From: Ruminococcaceae bacterium UBA737
Lineage (GTDB): Bacteria > Bacillota > Clostridia > Oscillospirales > Acutalibacteraceae
Assembly (NCBI GenBank): GCA_002297415.1
Contig: DBKZ01000083.1
Coordinates: 4,607 to 17,685, forward strand
DNA: 13,079 bases
Reading direction: 5' to 3'
Shown: one piece after another, positions 1 to 4,957 of the stretch
Layout: every line of letters begins with the position of its first letter
Numbering within the stretch: the stretch's first letter is position 1
Position numbers and translations under genes: made by a program
Notes under the pieces: model-generated
Seen by the model: the letters and a program-made list of their open reading frames with translations, nothing else
Database searches by the model: none
What the model was told of the DNA's origin: nothing

Positions 1-12
1 CCTAAAGGGGGA

Positions 13-35
13 TGTCAAGGCATTTTGCCTTGACA
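13..35. repeat. Perfect hairpin flanked by G-runs
   Basis: A 10-bp perfect inverted repeat (TGTCAAGGCA at 13-22 and TGCCTTGACA at 26-35) closes a TTT loop. The same heptamer, GGGGGAT, lies on both sides (7-13 and 36-42; the first copy shares its last T with the stem). No U-tract follows on either strand, so it does not look like an intrinsic terminator. It may be one unit of a dispersed palindromic repeat or the end of a larger element cut by the window edge. The structure is certain; the interpretation is inference. Confidence 0.6.
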
Positions 36-108
36 GGGGGATATGCTAAAAATTTTAAATTGAAAATATAGAACATTTCTTTTATTGTAAATGTAAAATC
101 AAAGAAAA

Positions 109-300
109 TCCCTCCACCGCGTGAACGCGGTCCGCCCTCCCTTTAGGCAAGGGAGGCTTGAATACCCCTCAGCCGCGCATAAAGCGCGCCAGCTCCCCCT
201 CTATATGCTATCGCATAAGAAGGGAGCCTAACTTTAGTTTCAGCAGAAACCCAAGCTTCCCCTAAAGACTGCAGGGGAAGTGGATTTGCCGTAGGCAAAG
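109..300. repeat. Multi-hairpin GC-rich dispersed-repeat-like element
   Basis: This stretch is a chain of inverted repeats. They are: 117-121/126-130 (CCGCG/CGCGG); 136-143/149-156 (CCTCCCTT/AAGGGAGG); 174-178/184-188 (CGCGC/GCGCG); a long arm 192-197/222-227 (GCTCCC/GGGAGC) with inner TATGC/GCATA at 204-208/213-217; 256-263/273-280 (CTTCCCCT/AGGGGAAG); and 285-290/294-299 (TTTGCC/GGCAAA). The open frame across it on the minus strand has low-complexity composition and no recognisable domain, so I do not call it coding. Tandem hairpins with CTCCCC/GGGGAG arms of this kind look like the non-coding dispersed repeats seen in gut Clostridia genomes. That resemblance is from memory and untested. 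It ends shortly before the 3' end of the small gene at 345. Confidence 0.55.
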
Positions 301-344
301 ACGATAGGGTTTGGTTATATCCGTGGCGCAAGGCACACATATTT

Positions 345-599
345 TTATTCATTCTCAAACACCTCTCTTATCAGCCTAACCCCTAACTTAAATCCTGCTG
401 TAAAGGCTCTTACTTCTTCTTCACAGGAAACCTCGGACTCCGCCTTTTCAAATGCTTCAAATAAGGCTTTTTGTTCCTCTGTAAGCTCCGCTTTAAATTT
501 ATCTTCAAGAAAAATTGCTTTATCAATCGTTTCACCGTCGGTTATTTTGCGCTCAAACGGCGCAATATTGCCGTAGTACAGATTTTCTAGTATAGTCAC
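345..599 (-). CDS. DUF6809-like small acidic protein
   Basis: An 84-residue, strongly acidic protein without a signal peptide or membrane segment, so probably cytoplasmic. The N-terminal pattern ILENLYYGNIAPFER (residues 3-17) followed by a predicted helical, Glu/Lys-rich body fits the uncharacterised DUF6809 family as I remember it. The biochemical role is unknown. It starts with GTG at 599, with an AGGGG ribosome binding site at 608-612, 8 nt upstream. Transcription probably comes from the consensus promoter at 656-684, which overlaps one palindromic operator and is followed by a second. That makes it a likely target of the divergently encoded XRE regulator. No clear terminator follows; the repeat element does. 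Assignment to the family is moderate, function is unassigned. Confidence 0.7.
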   Translation of the reverse strand: MTILENLYYGNIAPFERKITDGETIDKAIFLEDKFKAELTEEQKALFEAFEKAESEVSCEEEVRAFTAGFKLGVRLIREVFENE

Positions 600-632
600 T
601 ATTTCAACCCCTATTTAAACCTTTATGATCTG

Positions 633-649
633 TAGACGAACTTTGTCTA
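633..649. promoter_or_regulatory. Operator-like palindrome 1
   Basis: The 17-bp imperfect palindrome TAGACGAACTTTGTCTA has half-sites TAGACGAA and (reverse complement) TAGACAAA around a single central base. Its reverse complement matches palindrome 2 at 15 of 17 positions. It lies just downstream of the predicted start of the minus-strand transcript, a roadblock position. Binding by the neighbouring XRE protein is inferred. Confidence 0.65.
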
Positions 650-655
650 ATTGTT

Positions 656-684
656 ATTATAGACGAGGTTCGTCTATTTGTCAA
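656..684 (-). promoter_or_regulatory. Consensus SigA promoter for the DUF6809-like gene
   Basis: Read on the minus strand, TTGACA (684-679) and TATAAT (661-656) are both perfect consensus boxes with exactly 17 nt between them. Transcription should start near 649. The second palindrome (660-676) fills the spacer and touches the -10 box, so a bound repressor would block RNA polymerase. Confidence 0.85.
660..676. promoter_or_regulatory. Operator-like palindrome 2
   Basis: TAGACGAGGTTCGTCTA is the second copy of the 17-bp palindrome. Its centre is 27 bp from the centre of copy 1 (about 2.5 helical turns). It occupies the -35/-10 spacer of the minus-strand promoter and ends 1 bp before the putative -35 box of the plus-strand XRE gene. 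One site could therefore control both directions. Confidence 0.7.
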
Positions 685-705
685 TAATAATTTTTTATTT
701 ATGTT
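678..705 (+). promoter_or_regulatory. Possible promoter of the XRE gene
   Basis: TTGTCA (678-683) and TATGTT (700-705) are 16 nt apart, followed by a ribosome binding site at 719-726. The -35 box overlaps, on the opposite strand, the -35 box of the DUF6809-like gene. The -10 is a weak match, so the level would be low, as is common for an autoregulated repressor. Confidence 0.35.
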
Positions 706-718
706 AAAATACCGATAT

Positions 719-726
719 AGAGGTGG
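719..726 (+). promoter_or_regulatory. Ribosome binding site fixing the XRE start
   Basis: AGAGGTGG lies 4 nt before ATG 731 and is the only good Shine-Dalgarno sequence here. The in-frame ATG at 701 has none and overlaps the putative -10 box. Confidence 0.7.
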
Positions 727-730
727 TTGT

Positions 731-970
731 ATGAAAACTTACGAAGTATTAAGAATGTTAAGAGAAGAACATTCAAACGGATTAAGCCAAACTGAATTCG
801 GAAAATTACTTAACATGTCGCAAAGAAAGATTTCAAGACTTGAAACGGGTCAGGCAGAGCCTACGCCCGAAGATATCAGAGCCTACTGCAATTATTTCAA
901 GGTTTCCGCCGATTTCATTCTGCAATTGCCTAACGGTTATATTTATCCTAATAAAGAGCAAAGAAAATAA
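731..970 (+). CDS. XRE-family (Cro/CI-type) transcriptional regulator
   Basis: A 79-residue single-domain DNA-binding protein. A helix-turn-helix of the Cro/C1 type spans about residues 4-64: the LSQTEFGKLLNMSQRKISRL stretch contains the turn and recognition helix, followed by E-x-G-x-x-x-P-x-x-x-x-x and a C-terminal VSADFILQLP dimer-type helix typical of the fold. There is no ligand or peptidase domain, so it resembles small phage or cassette repressors. I start it at 731 because of AGAGGTGG at 719-726; the upstream ATG at 701 lacks such a site. It is divergent from the DUF6809-like gene, and two palindromes between them are natural operators for its dimer. The first half of the gene uses many AT-rich codons (TTA, AGA, GAA), unlike nearby secDF, which hints at foreign origin. 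Confidence 0.88.
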   Translation: MKTYEVLRMLREEHSNGLSQTEFGKLLNMSQRKISRLETGQAEPTPEDIRAYCNYFKVSADFILQLPNGYIYPNKEQRK

Positions 971-990
971 AAGTTGATTTCTTCGCATTA

Positions 991-1034
991 AAAAGACGCT
1001 GTAAAGCCGAAAGCCTTACAGCGTCTTTTTTTAA
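991..1034. terminator. Bidirectional intrinsic terminator (XRE / secF)
   Basis: A 14-bp perfect stem, AAAAGACGCTGTAA at 991-1004 with TTACAGCGTCTTTT at 1016-1029, is followed by a T-run to 1032 on the plus strand. On the minus strand the paired A-run at 991-994 plus neighbouring A/T gives a U-tract. It ends the XRE gene and also lies just after the secF stop at 1045. Confidence 0.9.
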
Positions 1035-1044
1035 TTTTAAGCAA

Positions 1045-1977
1045 TTATTTTTTAGCTTCTTTTAAAGCCTTATGCTCCTTATAGCTTACCCAAACAGGAC
1101 CTGAAATAAAGAGCGAGGAAACGCATCCCGAAACAAGGCCGAACGCCATCGGAATTGCGAAAGAGCGGAGCGATGTAAGACCGCAGAACTCGGAAACCGC
1201 AACTATTGTAAGAACGGCGCAGACCGTTGTAAGCGTGGTTACGATATTTCTCTTTAAAACCTCGGCAATGGTCTGATCCATATTATCTCTTACCGACAGA
1301 TCGGCATTATACTTTTTCTTTTCTCTTACTCTGTCATAAACAACTATCGTATCGTTAAGCGAGTAACCGAGAATTGTAAGAACTACCGCGATATAGTTTG
1401 AATCAATAGGAAGTCTGAATATAACGCAGGTGAAAAAGCTTGTGAGCAGGTCGAAAACAAGGGCGATAAATGCGGTTAATGCCGCGGAAACGCCGCCTAT
1501 TTTCTTAAATCTTATCGCAACATAGATTGTTACGAAAACGGCAGTGAGGAATATTGTGAAAATACTCTTTGCCATAAAGTTTCCCGCAACAGAGGGGCTG
1601 ACGGCAGTAGAATCGTAAAGCTCGACGGAATTATCCTTAAACTTTTCGGTTACCGCGTCATTAAGAGCCGATTGTGTCTTATTATCGAGCGCGTTTTTGC
1701 CCGAAAGGGTAATAACAATAGTTTTTGTATCGCCCGAAAGAGCCTCGTTTTTACTTAAGGTGAAATCCTTTTTAATAGTATCCTTAACGGTCTTTTCAAA
1801 ATCGGATTCCTTTAAATCGCCCTTATACGAATAGGAAATTCTTGTACCGCCGCTGAAATTGATATCAAGCTTGGGTCCTAAAATTGCGGTGAAAATAATT
1901 CCTGCCGCAAAGAATACCGCATAGATTATAAGAACTACCTTACTGATTTTTTTGGTATTAAGTGTTTTCTTAGCCAT
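1045..1977 (-). CDS. secF: Protein translocase subunit SecF
   Basis: A 310-residue inner-membrane protein that works with SecD. It uses the proton-motive force to pull proteins across the membrane after SecYEG/SecA and to free the channel. Membrane segment 1 is about residues 12-33. It is followed by the family motif LDINFSGGTRISY (37-49), a periplasmic-type soluble loop (50-130), and five further membrane segments from about 138 to 297. The motif LGYSLNDTIVVYDRVRE (203-219) is the SecF signature; Asp209 matches the acidic residue of the proton path. Length is usual for a stand-alone SecF. Its ATG overlaps the secD stop by 8 nt (ATGGCTAA), with a GGAGGT site inside secD, so the two are translationally coupled. 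A terminator follows immediately. Confidence 0.97.
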   Translation of the reverse strand: MAKKTLNTKKISKVVLIIYAVFFAAGIIFTAILGPKLDINFSGGTRISYSYKGDLKESDFEKTVKDTIKKDFTLSKNEALSGDTKTIVITLSGKNALDNKTQSALNDAVTEKFKDNSVELYDSTAVSPSVAGNFMAKSIFTIFLTAVFVTIYVAIRFKKIGGVSAALTAFIALVFDLLTSFFTCVIFRLPIDSNYIAVVLTILGYSLNDTIVVYDRVREKKKYNADLSVRDNMDQTIAEVLKRNIVTTLTTVCAVLTIVAVSEFCGLTSLRSFAIPMAFGLVSGCVSSLFISGPVWVSYKEHKALKEAKK

Positions 1978-3352
1978 TTTTCTTACCTCCGTACAAAGCG
2001 GGCTTTCTCAGGAACCTAAACTGAGAAATGCTCTTAAGCATATATTTGGAGGCGAGAACGCCCATTATAAGGTTGAAGATAACGCCGATAAGAAGCGTGT
2101 ATCCGAACGAATAAATTGAGCCTGTAATCGAGGTGCCGAAAAGCGACATAACAGGTGAGAAAAGCTTTGTCAAAAAGCTGCTCGGAGTTCCGAAAGCACC
2201 CATTAAAACGATTGCTACGATTACTATGGTAACATTTCCGTCGATAATAGCGCTTAAACTGTTTTTATAGCCTGCGTCAATCGCGCCGTCAATAGTCTTT
2301 CCTCTTTTAAACTCGTCTCTGATACGCTCGGCGGCGATAACATTACAGTCAACACCGACGCCGATAGAGAGGATAATACCCGCAATACCCGGGATAGTGA
2401 GCGTAAAGCTTGAGGAATCGGGGAAATAACCCGAAATGCATGCAATTGATGCCGCCAGCTGCCCGAGAAGAGCAATTGACGCTACAACGCCGTTAAGCCT
2501 GTAAAGAACTATCATTATAATACATACAATTCCGAAAGCGATAGCGCCTGCTATTACCATAACCCTGAGTGCGTCCGAGCCGAGGGTCGGAGAAACGACC
2601 TGAATTTTACTGTTATCGGCGGTAAGCGCAAAGGGAAGCGAGCCTGCGTTTATCTGGTTTGCAAGCGTTTCGGCGGCTTCCTGAGTAAAGTTACCGGTGA
2701 TAATAGCCTCGCCGCCTGTAATAGCGGAAGAGCAGGAAGCGGTGGAAATATTGTTTTCATCCATATAAATGGAAATATTTGAACCGCTTGATGCCGCCTG
2801 AGCGGTAGCCGTTGCAAAAGCCGATGTACCCTTAGAATTAAGCTTTAACGCAACATAATAACCGTTTTCGGTGGTATACTGCATTCTCGCGCTCTTTACA
2901 ACATCGCCTGTCATAAACGCTTCGGACGAATTATCGTTTCCTAAATAAAAGTAAAGCTTAGCGGAAGCCTGAAGCTCTTCAATTGCCTTCTGCGCATCGA
3001 AATCGCTTTCATTTGCCGCCCACGGGAAACGGACAATAATCTGATGAGATGTATTGTCGGGGTAAACCTCATAATCCGTTATATTTTTGTCAACAAGTCT
3101 TGTTTCAAGAATAGCCTTAGCGGAATTCATATCCTCCGCAGTGATATCAACGCCCTCTTTATCGGGCTTGAAAACAGCTTCAACACCGCCGCGGATATCA
3201 ATACCCCAGCGGATATCGCTTGCTCCCTTGACATAGACATTTCGCTTGTCGCCGTAATAATCGTCAATTCCGAAGAAAGCGGTATATGTAAGTAACGCTA
3301 TCAAACCGAAAATGATGAAGAACACGGGCTTACGAACTCTTTTAGTCTTCAT
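1970..3352 (-). CDS. secD: Protein translocase subunit SecD
   Basis: A 460-residue partner of SecF in the RND-like SecDF complex. Membrane segment 1 is about residues 10-29. The D1-type motif GIDIRGGVEAVF (50-61) follows, then the large extracytoplasmic P1 domain with the ITGGEAIITGNF and LANQINAGSLP elements (211-240), and five membrane segments from about 262 to 440. GVGVDCNVIAAERIRDE (331-347) is the conserved transmembrane motif; Asp335 corresponds to the essential proton-path aspartate known from other SecD proteins. It starts at ATG 3352 with TCCTCC on the plus strand (GGAGGA on the coding strand) at 3358-3363. It has its own promoter and is first in a two-gene operon with secF. yajC, the usual companion, is not in this window. 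Somewhat shorter than Gram-negative SecD. Confidence 0.97.
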   Translation of the reverse strand: MKTKRVRKPVFFIIFGLIALLTYTAFFGIDDYYGDKRNVYVKGASDIRWGIDIRGGVEAVFKPDKEGVDITAEDMNSAKAILETRLVDKNITDYEVYPDNTSHQIIVRFPWAANESDFDAQKAIEELQASAKLYFYLGNDNSSEAFMTGDVVKSARMQYTTENGYYVALKLNSKGTSAFATATAQAASSGSNISIYMDENNISTASCSSAITGGEAIITGNFTQEAAETLANQINAGSLPFALTADNSKIQVVSPTLGSDALRVMVIAGAIAFGIVCIIMIVLYRLNGVVASIALLGQLAASIACISGYFPDSSSFTLTIPGIAGIILSIGVGVDCNVIAAERIRDEFKRGKTIDGAIDAGYKNSLSAIIDGNVTIVIVAIVLMGAFGTPSSFLTKLFSPVMSLFGTSITGSIYSFGYTLLIGVIFNLIMGVLASKYMLKSISQFRFLRKPALYGGKKNG

Positions 3353-3385
3353 TTCAATCCTCCGTTTTAAACGAAATATATATCT

Positions 3386-3415
3386 ATTATATAATTAAAG
3401 CTATATAAAAGTCAA
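3386..3415 (-). promoter_or_regulatory. Promoter of secD-secF
   Basis: Minus-strand TTGACT (3415-3410) and TATAAT (3391-3386) are separated by 18 nt. The -35 box abuts the stop codon of the aminotransferase gene at 3416, and no terminator separates the genes, so some read-through from upstream is possible. Confidence 0.75.
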
Positions 3416-4693
3416 TCAATTTTCTTTAAGAAGTTTTTCAAGCACCGCATAGCGGACGGCTGTACACAAAACCTCAGCCGCAATTTCAATCTCTTTGGCG
3501 CTCGGATATGACGGAGCAATTCTTAAATTTGAATCGTCAGGGTCTATTCCGTAGGGGAAAGCCGCTCCGGCAGGAGTGAGAATAAGTCCCGCGTTTGCGC
3601 AAAGCTCTTCGGTGCGCTTAGCACAGCCGTTTTCAACATTAAGGCTTATGAAATATCCGCCCTTGGGTCTTGACCAAGCGGCAGTGCCCGTAGGCGCGAG
3701 GTATTTATCAAAGGCGTCCAAAACAGTCTCAAATTTAGGTCTTATAATATCCGCATGCTTTTTCATGTGATTAAAAAGCGCCTGCTTGGTTTTAAACATT
3801 CTTGCGTGTCTTAACTGGTTTAATTTATCGGGACCTATCGTCTGATATTTCATTCTGCTCTTTAAAATATCAACATTATTAGGGCTTCCTGCCTCCATTG
3901 CGACTCCTGCACCGGGGAAGGTTATTTTAGATGTTGAGGCAAAAATTATTACAAGGTCGGGGTTTCCTGCTTTTAAGCATTCATCATATATATTTAAAAG
4001 CTCGTCATGCTCGTCATAAAGGTCATGAACGGCATAAGCATTGTCCCAGAAAATTCTGAAATCCTTTGCCGCAGGCTTTAAGCGGGCAAATCTTCTTACA
4101 ACCTCATCGGAATATGTAATTCCGCCGGGATTTGAATATTTCGGAACGCACCACACACCCTTTACAAGCGGATCCTTGATAAGCTCCTCTATTTCGTCCA
4201 TATCAGGTCCGTCATCATTCATTTTAACGGGGATAAGCTCAAAGCCGAAATACTCGGTTATGGCAAAATGGCGGTCATACCCAGGAGATGGGCACAAAAA
4301 TTTAAGACCCTTTTGCATGCACCAAGGCTCTGCGCCGAATCCGTGAGTCATTGCCTGTGCAATAGTATCAAACATCATATTAAGGGACGAATTTCCGCCG
4401 ACTATAATCTGATCGGGCTTAAGTCCCAAAATATCGGCAAATAAAACCTTAAGCTCCCTAAGTCCGTCAAGTCCGCCGTAATTCCGGCAGTCTATCCCGT
4501 CTATATTCTTAAAGCCTGTATCGTTTCCGACAAGGTCGAACATATCTACGCTCAGGTCCATATTTTCAGCCCCCGGCTTTCCTCTTGACATATCAAGAGA
4601 AAGCGCCTTTGCGCGGTGCTGTTCATACTCTGCCTTTACGGCTTTAAATTCTTTTTCAAGCTCTTCACGGCTCATTTCCTTATACAACGCCAT
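3416..4693 (-). CDS. Aspartate aminotransferase, Rv3722c type (PF12897-like)
   Basis: A 425-residue fold-type I PLP enzyme, predicted to move amino groups between aspartate and 2-oxoglutarate in the cytoplasm. It closely resembles Mycobacterium tuberculosis Rv3722c as I recall that sequence. Shared blocks are SRGKPGAENMDLS (36-48), RNYGGLDGL (70-78), KFLCPSPGYDRHFAITE (131-147), FWDNAYAVHDL (215-225), STSKITFPG (253-261), IGPDKLNQLRHARMF (286-300), PKGGYFISL (343-351) and NLRIAPSYPS (389-398). Lys256 should hold PLP, Asp217 its ring nitrogen, and Arg391 the substrate carboxylate. I start at ATG 4693 because AGGGAG (4701-4706) lies 7 nt upstream. The longer frame reaching 4741 would begin upstream of the promoter's expected transcription start. 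Divergent from cysK. Family is confident; exact amino donor is not proven. Confidence 0.9.
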   Translation of the reverse strand: MALYKEMSREELEKEFKAVKAEYEQHRAKALSLDMSRGKPGAENMDLSVDMFDLVGNDTGFKNIDGIDCRNYGGLDGLRELKVLFADILGLKPDQIIVGGNSSLNMMFDTIAQAMTHGFGAEPWCMQKGLKFLCPSPGYDRHFAITEYFGFELIPVKMNDDGPDMDEIEELIKDPLVKGVWCVPKYSNPGGITYSDEVVRRFARLKPAAKDFRIFWDNAYAVHDLYDEHDELLNIYDECLKAGNPDLVIIFASTSKITFPGAGVAMEAGSPNNVDILKSRMKYQTIGPDKLNQLRHARMFKTKQALFNHMKKHADIIRPKFETVLDAFDKYLAPTGTAAWSRPKGGYFISLNVENGCAKRTEELCANAGLILTPAGAAFPYGIDPDDSNLRIAPSYPSAKEIEIAAEVLCTAVRYAVLEKLLKEN

Positions 4694-4700
4694 AAGAACA

Positions 4701-4706
4701 CTCCCT
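4701..4706 (-). promoter_or_regulatory. Ribosome binding site fixing the aminotransferase start
   Basis: AGGGAG on the minus strand, 7 nt before ATG 4693. No comparable site precedes the in-frame upstream ATG codons, so the 425-residue form is preferred over 441. Confidence 0.7.
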
Positions 4707-4724
4707 AAAAACAAAATCATATAT

Positions 4725-4753
4725 ATAATACTACATTTCATATACTAATTCAA
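4725..4753 (-). promoter_or_regulatory. Promoter of the aspartate aminotransferase gene
   Basis: Minus-strand TTGAAT (4753-4748) and TATTAT (4730-4725) are 17 nt apart. Transcription should begin near 4718, about 25 nt before the chosen start codon. Confidence 0.65.
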
Positions 4754-4768
4754 GAAAAACAACTGCAC

Positions 4769-4798
4769 TTTTAAAAAAATTAACGGTTTTTTAAAAAA
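4769..4798. promoter_or_regulatory. A/T-tract pair between divergent promoters
   Basis: TTTT followed by seven A (4769-4779), and a perfect 12-bp TTTTTTAAAAAA palindrome (4787-4798), lie directly upstream of the cysK -35 box. Such tracts often act as UP elements or bend DNA. That role is inference. Confidence 0.35.
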
Positions 4799-4802
4799 GG
4801 TG

Positions 4803-4831
4803 TTGACAAAGTCAGGCTTATGTGATATTAT
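4803..4831 (+). promoter_or_regulatory. Strong extended -10 promoter of cysK
   Basis: TTGACA (4803-4808) and TATTAT (4826-4831) are 17 nt apart. TG at 4823-4824 supplies an extended -10. Transcription should start near 4838, giving a leader of about 120 nt that contains the small Cys-Cys reading frame. Confidence 0.85.
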
Positions 4832-4837
4832 AAAGCA

Positions 4838-4957
4838 TACAAAGTTGATATGTTTTAAAGGGGCAATTAAAAATGTTCATTTTAAGTAAACGATGTTGTA
4901 AGAGTCTTTACCGTTAAAATCATTTTAATTTAAATTTATTTTAGGAGAGACAAAACC
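4838..4957 (+). promoter_or_regulatory. cysK leader (5' untranslated region with upstream ORF)
   Basis: The predicted transcript start to the cysK start is about 120 nt, long for this window. It holds a 14-codon upstream frame (4873-4917) and a perfect 15-bp A/T palindrome, TTAAAAT-C-ATTTTAA (4914-4928), across the frame's stop codon. A second possible pairing joins 4879-4885 (ATTTTAA) with 4914-4920 (TTAAAAT) and ACG (4890-4892) with CGT (4912-4914). The cysK ribosome binding site AGGAGA is at 4943-4948. There is no T-box sequence and no GC-rich hairpin with a U-tract, so any attenuation would have to be translational or Rho-linked. Confidence 0.55.
4873..4917 (+). CDS. Candidate Cys-Cys leader peptide upstream of cysK
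   Basis: A 14-codon frame encoding MFILSKRCCKSLYR begins with ATG 4873. A strong ribosome binding site, AAAGGGG (4857-4863), ends 9 nt upstream. It ends with TAA 40 nt before the cysK start and lies wholly inside the predicted cysK leader. Codons 8 and 9 are consecutive TGT cysteine codons; Cys is rare, so a pair in 14 codons just before a cysteine synthase gene is suggestive. By analogy with leader peptides of amino-acid operons and the Cys-rich small frames reported before sulfur genes in actinobacteria, stalling of ribosomes at low Cys-tRNA could open the cysK start or protect the RNA. Sequence features are direct; the regulatory role is inference. Confidence 0.6.
   Translation: MFILSKRCCKSLYR

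Noticed and set aside
109..300. CRISPR array
   Set aside because: The hairpins differ in sequence and spacing; there are no regular direct repeats with unique spacers and no cas genes.
143..358. A 71-codon open frame on the minus strand within the repeat region
   Set aside because: It runs through the hairpin chain, has no domain or good ribosome binding site, and its first codons overlap the 3' end of the DUF6809-like gene. It is best explained by the repeat.
701..730. An upstream start adding 10 residues to the XRE protein
   Set aside because: No Shine-Dalgarno site precedes it, it overlaps the putative -10 box, and AGAGGTGG is placed correctly for ATG 731.
3044..3295. Open frames opposite secD, the aminotransferase, rubrerythrin, pgeF and rqcH
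   Set aside because: They are antisense shadows of strongly supported genes, without ribosome binding sites or recognisable domains.
4694..4741. A longer aminotransferase starting at 4741
   Set aside because: The extra residues are not found in the family, the promoter -10 box (4725-4730) would lie within the extension, and AGGGAG fits the 4693 start.
4838..4957. T-box or SAM riboswitch in the cysK leader
   Set aside because: The leader is short, lacks the T-box consensus and the kink-turn and core elements of SAM riboswitches, and has no antiterminator/terminator pair.
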